Source of the DNA: Modestobacter marinus
GTDB lineage: Bacteria; Actinomycetota; Actinomycetes; Mycobacteriales; Geodermatophilaceae
NCBI RefSeq assembly: GCF_011758655.1
Contig: NZ_JAAMPA010000001.1
Location: 1,984,001-2,048,000, forward strand
Direction of reading: 5' to 3'
DNA length: 64,000 nt
A program made the translations under genes and the position numbers. This document shows positions 44,537 through 52,014 of the stretch, piece after piece. Under the pieces are notes generated by a model. That model was given only the letters and a program-made list of their open reading frames with translations, had not been told where the DNA came from and did not search any database. How positions within the stretch are numbered: the first letter of the stretch is position 1; every line of letters starts with the position of its first letter.

Positions 44537-45507
44537 TCGACGAGTCGTTGGCCGCACTGTCCGACACCCTGTTCTCGGTCAGCGTCGGCCTGTACTCCCT
44601 GGCCGTGGTCGCCTTCTGCGCCGAGCTGGCCTTCGGCCGGTCGCGGCAGCCGCGGGAGCTCGTGGCCGCCGGCGGGCCCGCGCTGCCACCGGCCGGGGCG
44701 TCGGCCGTGACCCCGGCCGCGGAGCCCGAGGGTGCCCGCCGGCTGGGCCTGGTCGCGATGGTGCTGACCGGGCTCGGCGCGGTGACCCATGCCGGGGTGC
44801 TGGTGGCGCGGGGCATGGCCACCGACCGGTTGCCCTGGGGCAACATGTACGAGTTCGCCACCGCGGTGGTCCTGGTCGCCGTCGTGGCCTACCTGGTGCT
44901 CGCCGTGCGGGCGCCGGCGCTGCGGCACATCGGGGTCTTCCTGCTGGCCCCGGTCGTGCTGTCGATGGTGCTGATCGGGCTGTTCCTCTACGCCGAGGCC
45001 GGTCCGCTGGTGGCCGCCCTGCGGTCGAGCTGGCTGGCCATCCACGTCAGCACCGCCACCATCGGGTTCGGCATCTTCTTCGTCAGCGGCATCGCGAGCA
45101 TTCTCTACCTGGTGCGCACCCGGCGGGACGCGCTCGTGGCCGCGGGCGCCTCGACGGGTGCACCCGCTGCGCCGTCCCTGCTGGACCGGCTGCCCACGGC
45201 GGCGGCGCTGGACCGCACGGCCCACCGCACCGCCGTCTTCGGCTTCCCGATCTGGACCTTCGCGGTCATCGCGGGCGCCATCTGGGCGGAGAGCGCCTGG
45301 GGCCGGTTCTGGGGCTGGGACCCGAAGGAGACCTGGGCGTTCATCGCCTGGATCGTGTACGCGGCCTACCTGCACGCGCGCACCACCGCCGGATGGCGGG
45401 GGCGTCCCTCGGCGTGGATCAACATCGTCGGCCTAGCGGTGATGATCTTCAACCTGCTGTTCGTCAACCTGGTGTCGACCGGGCTGCACAGCTACGGCGG
45501 CGTCTGA
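44533..45507 (+). CDS. ccsB: Cytochrome c biogenesis protein CcsB (CcsA/ResC)
   Basis: A 324-residue polytopic membrane protein with about eight helices and the haem-handling WWD-type motif WGRFWGWDPKETWAF at about residues 256-270, flanked by conserved histidines (HAG, HVST, HSYGG). Completes the system II set with ResB. Rv0529 equivalent. A hairpin (45532-45553) follows. Confidence 0.93.
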   Translation: MIDESLAALSDTLFSVSVGLYSLAVVAFCAELAFGRSRQPRELVAAGGPALPPAGASAVTPAAEPEGARRLGLVAMVLTGLGAVTHAGVLVARGMATDRLPWGNMYEFATAVVLVAVVAYLVLAVRAPALRHIGVFLLAPVVLSMVLIGLFLYAEAGPLVAALRSSWLAIHVSTATIGFGIFFVSGIASILYLVRTRRDALVAAGASTGAPAAPSLLDRLPTAAALDRTAHRTAVFGFPIWTFAVIAGAIWAESAWGRFWGWDPKETWAFIAWIVYAAYLHARTTAGWRGRPSAWINIVGLAVMIFNLLFVNLVSTGLHSYGGV

Positions 45508-45531
45508 CCCTCCGGAGGCTCGGCGGCTGAT

Positions 45532-45553
45532 CACCCATCGTCACGATCGGGTG
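45532..45553 (+). terminator. Hairpin after ccsB
   Basis: CACCCATCGT (45532-45541) pairs with ACGAT(C)GGGTG (45543-45553) with one bulged base and a single-base loop position; realistic loop TCA. Ends the cytochrome c operon. Confidence 0.6.
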
Positions 45554-45617
45554 GAACCGGACCGGCCGGTACCCGGAGTGCTGGGCCCGCGTGCGCTCGC
45601 CATGTCATCCTGACCGC

Positions 45618-45650
45618 ATGACGGGACGCGGTCGAGTCCACCGTGGGTAG
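45618..45650 (+). CDS. Possible 10-codon leader peptide
   Basis: ATG 45618 lies six bases after CATCCT (45606-45611) and opens a 10-codon frame (MTGRGRVHRG) ending TAG at 45648-45650. The next gene's GTG (45643) is inside this frame but in another phase. It could be a leaderless upstream frame that sets translation of the next gene; it could also be chance. Confidence 0.3.
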   Translation: MTGRGRVHRG

Positions 45651-46233
45651 GCACTCGGCGGGGAACGGTGCGCGCATCGACCCGATCGTCGCGGCCGCGC
45701 TGCGGCAGCGGACGACGTCGGTGGAGCCGGCCCCAGCGCGCCTTGCACCGAGCGACTCCCGCGGCAGCCGGCCGGCCGGCAGCGAGCACGTCGGCTATCA
45801 CCCCATCCCCCCGCCGCGGGCCGGTGGCCAGCCCGACGGCGGCCAGGCGGACGGCGGACAGCCCGGCGGCGGCCAGTCGGACGGCGGGCTGGGCTGGCCC
45901 GGTGAGCCCGGTGAAGGCGACGGCCTGGGGTGGCCGGACCGCGACGGCACGACCGACCTGGCTGCCGCCGACCGGACCGCTGCTGCGACCACCGCCGCCG
46001 ACATCGGCGCCCCTGACGGGGGCGCCCTCGACACGGCACCGGCCGTCGTGGCACCGGCCGACGCCACACCGACCCCGGCCGACACGGCTGTGATCACCGG
46101 CGGCGTGGTGGCGTCTCCCGTGCCCCCGGCCACCGGGGCCGACCGACCGGCCCGGCGCCGGTTCGGCTGGCGTCGCTGGTTCGGCGGGAGCCCGGCCGCC
46201 TCACCCGCGACGCCCGGCACCGACGCCGCCTGA
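45643..46233 (+). CDS. Hypothetical low-complexity protein, MGRHS start
   Basis: A 196-residue disordered protein rich in Gly, Ala, Pro, Asp. It begins MGRHSAGNG, an N-terminus often seen in actinobacterial proteins, has a repeated DGGQ block (PDGGQADGGQPGGGQSDGG, residues 64-82) and ends with a basic RRRFGWRRWFGG patch. No family assigned. The reading frame is supported by a long open run and codon phase; the start is less certain. Confidence 0.5.
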   Translation: MGRHSAGNGARIDPIVAAALRQRTTSVEPAPARLAPSDSRGSRPAGSEHVGYHPIPPPRAGGQPDGGQADGGQPGGGQSDGGLGWPGEPGEGDGLGWPDRDGTTDLAAADRTAAATTAADIGAPDGGALDTAPAVVAPADATPTPADTAVITGGVVASPVPPATGADRPARRRFGWRRWFGGSPAASPATPGTDAA

Positions 46234-46275
46234 GCAGGCGGCCCGGGCGCGGGATCCGCGCCGGGCGCTCCGACT

Positions 46276-46360
46276 ACGGCGACCCCGAGCACGGCGACCC
46301 CGAGCACGGTCGCGTTGAGCACGGCGACCCCAGCACGGTCGCCTCGAGCCCGGTCGCCTG
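46276..46360. repeat. Degenerate 15-base tandem repeat
   Basis: Units ACGGCGACCCCGAGC at 46276 and 46291 are identical; later units at 46306, 46321 (14 bases) and 46335 diverge (ACGGTCGCGTTGAGC type), and a partial unit follows. It lies after the MGRHS gene stop. Confidence 0.8.
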
Positions 46361-46367
46361 AACGCAG

Positions 46368-46399
46368 CGAGCCGCCAGCCCCGGGGGGCTGACGGCTCG
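46368..46399. terminator. Bidirectional 15-base hairpin
   Basis: Arms CGAGCCGCCAGCCCC (46368-46382) and GGGGCTGACGGCTCG (46385-46399) pair with one G-T type mismatch, between convergent genes. Confidence 0.8.
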
Positions 46400-46435
46400 T
46401 GGCGCGTCAGGGAGCGGGCCAGGTGCCCGCGGGTC

Positions 46436-46678
46436 TCAGTTCAGGCTGCCGTCGTCCCGCCGGGCCCGCCGCTCGAGCTCGCGCAGGAACTCCGGGTCGT
46501 CGTCGGGGGCCACCGGCCGGGTGGGCCGCTGCGCCCGGGGCGGACGCGGCGCGCGCGGCGGCCGCTCCGGGCGACCGATCCCGCCCGACCCTCCTCGGCC
46601 ACCCTCCTGCGCCGACGCGGCGCGCATCACCAGCACGACCACGGCCACCGCGATCACCATCATCACCAGGAAGACCAT
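46436..46678 (-). CDS. Small single-pass membrane protein
   Basis: An 80-residue protein with one N-terminal membrane helix (MVFLVMMVIAVAVVVLVM, residues 1-18), a Gly/Pro/Arg-rich middle and an acidic-basic helical end (DDDPEFLRELERRARRDD). No family is recognised; related small proteins are common beside menaquinone genes in actinobacteria (recalled, not tested). Confidence 0.6.
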   Translation of the reverse strand: MVFLVMMVIAVAVVVLVMRAASAQEGGRGGSGGIGRPERPPRAPRPPRAQRPTRPVAPDDDPEFLRELERRARRDDGSLN

Positions 46679-46808
46679 CGGGCCACCCCCCTCATCGCCA
46701 CCAATGTACGACCGCGGCGATACTCGGACCCGGTGATCTCCTGCCCGATCGGGGCGGGCCCTGCGCCGGCGTCTTGCCGGGCGCGCACACGAGGAGCCGG
46801 AGGGCGAC

Positions 46809-47246
46809 ATCGACGCGGTCGACGAGCAGCTGATCAGCCTGTTGCGGGCCAACGGCCGGGCCAGCTACGCCGAGCTCGCCCGACAGGTCGGGCTCTCGGC
46901 GCCCTCGGTGCACGAGCGGGTCGGCAAGCTGGAGGCGGCCGGGGTGATCACCGGCTACCAGGCCCTGGTCGACCCGGCGTCGGTCGGGCTCGGTGTCACG
47001 GCGCTGGTCGGGGTGATCGAGAGCGACCAGGTCGACGACACCGGGCTGGAGGAGGCGCTGGCCGAGCTGGCGTCGGTGGAGGACTGCTGGCGGGTCGCCG
47101 GCAGCGAGGGGTACGTGCTCAAGGTGCGGGTCCCCGACATCCGGGCACTCGAGGACACCATCAGTGCGTTGAACAGGATCCGGGGCGTCGCACGCACCCG
47201 GACGACCGTGGTGCTGTCGACCAAGTGGGAGGGCCGTCGTGGCTGA
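46809..47246 (+). CDS. Lrp/AsnC-family regulator with apparent ATC start
   Basis: An Lrp/AsnC regulator, about 145 residues from ATC 46809. Domain: helix one DAVDEQLISLLRANGR, HTH ASYAELARQVGLSAPSVHERV, then the RAM ligand-binding domain (GVTALVGVIE to GVARTRTTVV). The only ATG/GTG/TTG start in frame downstream of the stop at 46734-46736 is TTG 46842, which would cut off helix one of the HTH. GGAGG at 46799-46803 sits six bases before ATC 46809, suggesting a rare AUC start. Overlaps the DUF4229 gene by eight bases. Confidence 0.8.
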   Translation: MDAVDEQLISLLRANGRASYAELARQVGLSAPSVHERVGKLEAAGVITGYQALVDPASVGLGVTALVGVIESDQVDDTGLEEALAELASVEDCWRVAGSEGYVLKVRVPDIRALEDTISALNRIRGVARTRTTVVLSTKWEGRRG

Positions 47247-47562
47247 ACGGATGCGGGCCGAGGGCTCGTCGGTGGCCGGGAGCGCCGACGGCGGCTCGCC
47301 GGGCCAGGGCGGGGTCGCGAAGTGGTTCGCGATCTACACCCTCGGGCGCCTGGCGATCGCCGCCGTCCTGATCGGGCTGCTGTGGGTGCTGGGGCTGCCC
47401 GGCACCCCCGGCTTCCTGTTCGGGGTGCTGCTGGCGATGCCGGTGTCCTACCTGGTGCTCCGGCGGGTGCGCGAGCAGCTGACGGGCGCGCTGGTGGCGC
47501 GCAGCGACCGCAAGCAGCGGCTGCGGGCCGAGCTCCGCGGCAGCGACGCCGACGACGGCTGA
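47239..47562 (+). CDS. DUF4229 family membrane protein
   Basis: A 107-residue protein: disordered N-terminal 25, two membrane helices (about residues 28-48 and 53-70) and a basic cytosolic tail (RRVREQLTGALVARSDRKQR) typical of the DUF4229 family. Coupled to the AsnC gene; function unknown. Confidence 0.8.
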   Translation: MAERMRAEGSSVAGSADGGSPGQGGVAKWFAIYTLGRLAIAAVLIGLLWVLGLPGTPGFLFGVLLAMPVSYLVLRRVREQLTGALVARSDRKQRLRAELRGSDADDG

Positions 47563-47585
47563 CGGCCCTGCTGCGCGCCCCTGCA

Positions 47586-47633
47586 GCGCGGCCTCAGCTG
47601 AGCGCGGCCTCAGCTGAGCGCGGCCTCAGCTGA
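47586..47633. repeat. Three perfect 16-base repeats with two-strand stop codons
   Basis: GCGCGGCCTCAGCTGA occurs three times in a row (47586, 47602, 47618). Each unit holds the palindrome TCAGCTGA, a stop codon on both strands. The third supplies the stop of menA on the minus strand (47626-47628). Confidence 0.9.
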
Positions 47634-48495
47634 GCGCGAGGCCCAGGGCGAACAGGACGCCGGTGACCAGGGTGAGCCGGCCGGTCCCCTGGAGCGCCCC
47701 GATCAGCGCCGGCCCGCGGCCGCCGCCGAGCACGGTGCGCACCGGTGGCACCGCCAGGGGGGCGGCGAGCAGGCCGAGCAGCGCCCAGGGCCGGACGACG
47801 CCGATCCCGGCGACGACGGCGAAGGCGACGACCAGCAGCCCGGTGTAGAAGAGCCGGGTGCGGGCCTCGCCGAGCAGCACCGCCAGGGTCCGCTTGCCGA
47901 CGGCGGCGTCCCCGTGCACGTCGCGGAGGTTGTTGACCACCAGCAGCGCCACCGAGAGCAGCCCGATCGGCACCGCCGCGGCGAACGCGAGCCCGTCCAG
48001 CGTCTCGGTCTGCGCGAACGTCGTCCCGACGACGGCGACCAGGCCGAAGAAGACGAAGACGAACACCTCGCCGAGCGCCCGGTAGCCGTAGGGGATCGGG
48101 CCGCCGGTGTAGGTCCAGGCCGCCAGGATGCTCACCGCGCCGACGGCGACGAGCCACCAGCTGGACACCGCCGCGAGCGCCAGGCCGGCCACCGCCGCCA
48201 CCGCGAAGGACGCCATCGCGGCCACCAGCACCTGCTGCGGGGTCGCCGCGCCGGAACCGACCAGCCGCATCGGCCCGACCCGGTCGGCGTCGGTGCCGCG
48301 CTTGCCGTCGGAGTAGTCGTTGGCGTAGTTGACCGCCACCTGCAGGGCGAGCGCGACGACCAGCGCCAGTAGCGCCGGCACCAGCCGGAACCCGTCGAGC
48401 GCGGCCGCGGCGCCGGTGCCGACGAGCACCGGGGCGAGGGCGGCGGGCAGGGTGCGCGGGCGGGCGCCCTCCAGCCACTGGGCGGCGGTGGTCAC
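47626..48495 (-). CDS. menA: 1,4-dihydroxy-2-naphthoate polyprenyltransferase MenA
   Basis: A 289-residue UbiA-family membrane enzyme (about nine helices) that attaches the prenyl tail to DHNA. Asp-rich motif 1 is NYANDYSDGKRGTDADR (about residues 50-66), motif 2 VNNLRDVHGDAAVGKRT. Product is demethylmenaquinone, used by MenG at 57.9 kb. GTG 48495 overlaps the menE stop by four bases. Rv0534c equivalent. Confidence 0.94.
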   Translation of the reverse strand: MTTAAQWLEGARPRTLPAALAPVLVGTGAAAALDGFRLVPALLALVVALALQVAVNYANDYSDGKRGTDADRVGPMRLVGSGAATPQQVLVAAMASFAVAAVAGLALAAVSSWWLVAVGAVSILAAWTYTGGPIPYGYRALGEVFVFVFFGLVAVVGTTFAQTETLDGLAFAAAVPIGLLSVALLVVNNLRDVHGDAAVGKRTLAVLLGEARTRLFYTGLLVVAFAVVAGIGVVRPWALLGLLAAPLAVPPVRTVLGGGRGPALIGALQGTGRLTLVTGVLFALGLALS

Positions 48496-49637
48496 TGGCT
48501 CTCTCCAAGGGTGCGCTGGACGGCCCGGCGGTCGGGCTTGCCGGTGTGCAGGGTGGGGACGGCGTCGAGGAGCGTGAGCGCCCGAGGGGCGGCGGCCGCG
48601 CCGAGCCGGGCGCTGACCCAGGGGCGCAGCTCGGCCAGGTCGGGGCGGGCGCCGGGGGCGGCGACGACGGCGGCGACCACCCGCTGCCCCCACTCGGGGT
48701 CGGGGAGCCCGGTGACGACGGCGTCGGCGACCGACGGGTGCTCGCGCAGCGCCGCCTCCACGGCCGCGGGGGAGACGTTGACCCCGCCGCTGATCACCAC
48801 GTCGTCCAGCCGGCCGTGCACGGTGAGCCGGCCGGCGTCGTCCAGCGTGCCGGCGTCCCGGGTGCGGAACCAGCCGTCGCGGAAGGCGGCCGCCGTGCCG
48901 GCCGGGTCGAGCCGGTAGCCCGACGCCAGCACCGGGCCGGAGACCTCGATGCCGTCGGCCACCCGCACCGACACCCCGGCCAGCGGCACGCCGTCGTAGA
49001 CGCAGCCGCTCGCGGTCTCGCTCATGCCGTAGGCGGTGCGCACCCGCACCCCGGCGGCGCGGGCGGCGGCGAGCAGCGCGGGGTCGGTGGCGGCGCCGCC
49101 GATGAGGACGGCGTCGAAGGTGGCCAGCGCGGCCGGTTCCTCGGCCAGGTACCGGCGCAGCTGGGTGGGCACCAGGGCGACGTAGTGGCGGTCGCCGGCG
49201 GGCAGCCGGGCCGCGGCGGTGGCCAGGGACTCCCCCCGCCCGAGGACGGCGGGCTCCCGGCCGGCCAGCGCGGTGCGGACCAGCACCTGGAGCCCGCCGA
49301 TCGCCGACGTCGGCAGGGCGAGCAGCCAGCTGCCGGGGCCGCCGAGCCGGTCGGCGGTGGCGGCCGCCGAGGCCCGCAGCGCCGCCGCGGTGAGCAGCAC
49401 GCCCTTGCCGGTGCCTGTCGACCCGGAGGTGACCACGACCAGGTCGGTGCCCGGCTCCAGCGGCTGGTCGGGGCGCAGCACGGCGCGGGCGGCGTCGGCG
49501 GGCCCGGTGCCGGCGGGGAGGACGGCCAGCGGCCCGTCGCCGTCCAGGCTGCGCAGGAGCGCCGGCCAGACGGTGGTGAGCACCGCCGCGGCCGCCTCCG
49601 GCGGCGGCGCGGCCACGAGGGTCAGCTGCCGGTGCAC
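48492..49637 (-). CDS. menE: O-succinylbenzoate-CoA ligase MenE
   Basis: A 381-residue ANL enzyme activating o-succinylbenzoate with CoA. P-loop VTSGSTGTGKGVLLT, then TAYGMSETASGCVYDG, GWFRTRDAG, and LDDVVISGGVNVSP; the C-terminal catalytic Lys is in TLHTGKPDRRA. It is short for the superfamily, as other actinobacterial MenE proteins are. TAGCCT ends eight bases before the GTG. Coupled to menA. Rv0542c equivalent. Confidence 0.93.
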   Translation of the reverse strand: MHRQLTLVAAPPPEAAAAVLTTVWPALLRSLDGDGPLAVLPAGTGPADAARAVLRPDQPLEPGTDLVVVTSGSTGTGKGVLLTAAALRASAAATADRLGGPGSWLLALPTSAIGGLQVLVRTALAGREPAVLGRGESLATAAARLPAGDRHYVALVPTQLRRYLAEEPAALATFDAVLIGGAATDPALLAAARAAGVRVRTAYGMSETASGCVYDGVPLAGVSVRVADGIEVSGPVLASGYRLDPAGTAAAFRDGWFRTRDAGTLDDAGRLTVHGRLDDVVISGGVNVSPAAVEAALREHPSVADAVVTGLPDPEWGQRVVAAVVAAPGARPDLAELRPWVSARLGAAAAPRALTLLDAVPTLHTGKPDRRAVQRTLGESQ

Positions 49638-49664
49638 GAGGAGTCAGGCTACGGCGGCCCGCCC

Positions 49665-50222
49665 TCAGAACAGGTCGGGCACCAGCGCCAGGACGACGAA
49701 GCGGATCGCGCGGCCGAGCAGGCAGGTCACCACGAACGCCCGCAGGGTCATCTTCGACGTCCCGGCGTAGAAGGCGATCGCCAGCAGCGGCGGGATGCCC
49801 ACCGAGCCGCTGAGCAGCACCACCCCCGGGCCCCAGCGGCCGGACAGCAGCTCGATGCCGCGCGCGTTGACCCGCCCCAGCCAGCGTGTCACCGGCCGGA
49901 GCGCCCGCGTGACCGGCCCGCCCGGCGGTGGCTCCCCGGCCCGTTCGGCGGCGGCGACCTCGGCGGCCTCCCTCGCCCCGCGCTCGCGCAGCCGCTCCAG
50001 CCAGCGGGAGCTGGTCGCCCCGCGGGCGGCGGAGAAGAGCAGCACCTTGCCCACGGTCTGGCCGACCGCGGCGGCGAGGGCGCCGGCGACGGCCACGGTG
50101 GGGGAGCGGGTCACCGCCAGGCCGATGACGTAGGCCTCCACCGGCAGGAACGGCGTGACGGCCGAGACCGCGCCGACCACCAGGCCCAGCGCGATCAGAC
50201 CGAGCGTGCCGGCGTCAGGCAC
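49665..50222 (-). CDS. VTT-domain (DedA-like) membrane protein
   Basis: A 185-residue membrane protein with about four helices. A short DedA/VTT pattern is seen: PFLPVEAYVIGLA, the G-x-x-x-G containing helix AAVGQTVGKVLLF, and GSVGIPPLLAIAF followed by LGRAIRF. DedA-type proteins act as flippases or transporters; this short form is not characterised. Overlaps the next gene by eight bases. Confidence 0.72.
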   Translation of the reverse strand: MPDAGTLGLIALGLVVGAVSAVTPFLPVEAYVIGLAVTRSPTVAVAGALAAAVGQTVGKVLLFSAARGATSSRWLERLRERGAREAAEVAAAERAGEPPPGGPVTRALRPVTRWLGRVNARGIELLSGRWGPGVVLLSGSVGIPPLLAIAFYAGTSKMTLRAFVVTCLLGRAIRFVVLALVPDLF

Positions 50223-50919
50223 GGGCGGCGGCGCCCGGGGTCGGCTGCCGGACGTGCACCAGGTCGGTCGGCCGGGGCAGCCGCAGCACCCGGCCCAGCG
50301 ACCAGACCTTGATCGCCAGCACGGTCGACGCGGCGACCAGGGCGATCCACTGCTGGTCGGGGAGCACGACGAGCAGGGTGATCAGCAGGGTGGTGTTGGT
50401 GACCTTCGCGGCCACGTGCCAGTTGAGCGTGTACGCCAGCCGGTCGACGAGGGCGAAGTAGTTGGGCGAGAGCACCGGCCAGCGCATCGGCAGCAGGGTC
50501 AGCGGCAGGTCGACCACCACGAACTGGAAGAGGAACACCGCGATCGGCCAGGGCGCGTCGACGAACTGGAGGAACACGATGGCGCAGCTCACGCAGTTGA
50601 CCCGGTCGCAGACCACGTCGAACACCGCGCCGAAGCGGGTCTCCTGGCCCCGCCAGCGGGCGATGTTGCCGTCGGCCGAGTCGCCGATCCAGTAGGTCAG
50701 GTAGGCGGCGAGCAGCCACGGCCAGGAGTGCTGGACGGCGGCGGTGGTCACCAGCGCCAGCGAGGCGAGCGTGCGGATGACGGTGACGACGTTGGCGGCG
50801 TTGAGCAGCTGGCGGGGGTCCTCGCAGGCGCAGCCGCGCACGCCGCAGCGCACCGGCAGCCCGGGACGGCGCGGGGTGCGGTCGACGGAGACGGTCCGTG
50901 GAGCCGTCGAGTGGGCCAC
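50215..50919 (-). CDS. CDP-alcohol phosphatidyltransferase family enzyme
   Basis: A 234-residue polytopic enzyme of phospholipid synthesis. The full catalytic signature D-x2-DG-x2-AR-x8-G-x3-D-x3-D is present at Asp80, Asp83-Gly84, Ala87-Arg88, Gly97, Asp101 and Asp105. About six helices follow. The Cys-rich start (CGVRGCAC) is an added feature. GGAGG precedes the GTG. Which alcohol is used (glycerol phosphate, inositol phosphate or other) is unknown. Confidence 0.88.
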   Translation of the reverse strand: MAHSTAPRTVSVDRTPRRPGLPVRCGVRGCACEDPRQLLNAANVVTVIRTLASLALVTTAAVQHSWPWLLAAYLTYWIGDSADGNIARWRGQETRFGAVFDVVCDRVNCVSCAIVFLQFVDAPWPIAVFLFQFVVVDLPLTLLPMRWPVLSPNYFALVDRLAYTLNWHVAAKVTNTTLLITLLVVLPDQQWIALVAASTVLAIKVWSLGRVLRLPRPTDLVHVRQPTPGAAARA

Positions 50920-51051
50920 GGGGGGACCTCCGGGTCTCGGGCGCGCCGGATCAGGGGCGCGGGCGGCGCTGCGGGGTGCACGCTAGGGGTCGGTTGGTCG
51001 GTGCACCAGGACCGCGCCGGGTGTCCCGGCCGCCCGCCTACGCTGTCGGCC

Positions 51052-52014
51052 GTGGTCACCGCCCCTCCCGACGCCGCCGCGGCGGCCCTGGAGGCGCACG
51101 TCTGGTCGGTGCCGATGCGCACCCGGTTCCGCGGCATCGACGTCCGGGACGGGGTGCTGGTGCGCGGCCCGGCCGGGTGGGGCGAGTTCTCCCCGTTCTG
51201 GGACTACGACGTCGCGGAGAGCCGCCGCTGGTGGGCCGCGGCGCACGAGGCCGCCGTCCTCGGCTGGCCGGACCCGGTGCGCGACCGCGTGCCGGTCAAC
51301 GCCACCGTGCCGGCCGTCGGACCGGAGCGGGCGCACGCGATCGTGTCGGCGTCGGGCTGCCGCACCGCGAAGGTGAAGGTCGCCGAGCCCGGCCAGTCCC
51401 CGGCCGAGGACCTCGCCCGGGTGGAGGCGGTGCGCGACGCGCTCGGCCCGGCCGGGGCGATCCGGGTCGACGCCAACGCCGCCTGGGACGTCGACACCGC
51501 GGTGGCCCGGCTGCGCGAGCTGGACCGCGTGGGCCTGGAGTACGCCGAGCAGCCCTGCGCCACGCTCGCCGAGCTGGCCGCGGTGCGCCGGCGGGTCGAC
51601 GTCCGGGTCGCCGCCGACGAGGTGGTCCGCCGCGCCGCCGACCCCCGCACCGTCGACCTCCGCGAGGCGGCCGACGTCGTCGTGCTGAAGGTGCAGCCGC
51701 TGGGCGGGGTGCGCGCGGGGCTGGCGGTGGCCGAGGCGCACGGGCTGCCCTGCGTCGTCTCCTCGGCCTTGGAGAGCTCGGTGGGGATCGCCGCCGGGGT
51801 CGCGCTGGCCGCCGCGCTGCCGGAGCTGCCGTTCGCCTGCGGCCTCGCCACCGTCGCGCTGTTCACCGACGACGTCACCGGTGCGCCGCTGCTGCCGGTC
51901 GACGGGGCGCTGCCGGTGCGCCGTCCCGAGCCGGACCGGCTGGCCGAGACCGCGGCCGGGCCGGCCGTGGAGCAGCGCTGGCGCGCCCGGCTGGCCGCGG
52001 TGACGGCCCCGTGA
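51052..52014 (+). CDS. menC: O-succinylbenzoate synthase MenC
   Basis: A 320-residue enolase-superfamily enzyme that dehydrates SHCHC to o-succinylbenzoate. KVKV with the catalytic lysines (TAKVKVAE), metal ligands RVDANAAW (Asp), EQPC (Glu) and AADE (Asp/Glu), and VVLKVQPLGG with the second lysine. TACGCT (51039-51044) ends seven bases before GTG 51052. Coupled to menD. Rv0553 equivalent. Confidence 0.93.
   Translation: MVTAPPDAAAAALEAHVWSVPMRTRFRGIDVRDGVLVRGPAGWGEFSPFWDYDVAESRRWWAAAHEAAVLGWPDPVRDRVPVNATVPAVGPERAHAIVSASGCRTAKVKVAEPGQSPAEDLARVEAVRDALGPAGAIRVDANAAWDVDTAVARLRELDRVGLEYAEQPCATLAELAAVRRRVDVRVAADEVVRRAADPRTVDLREAADVVVLKVQPLGGVRAGLAVAEAHGLPCVVSSALESSVGIAAGVALAAALPELPFACGLATVALFTDDVTGAPLLPVDGALPVRRPEPDRLAETAAGPAVEQRWRARLAAVTAP

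Noticed and set aside
42941-44557. 538-codon frame antisense to resB
   Set aside because: Shadow of resB/ccsB; no domain, no ribosome site.
46733-47371. GTG six bases after TACTCG opening a long frame over the AsnC gene
   Set aside because: It is out of phase with the AsnC domain and its product looks like an out-of-frame translation; kept only as a note on the start-site puzzle.
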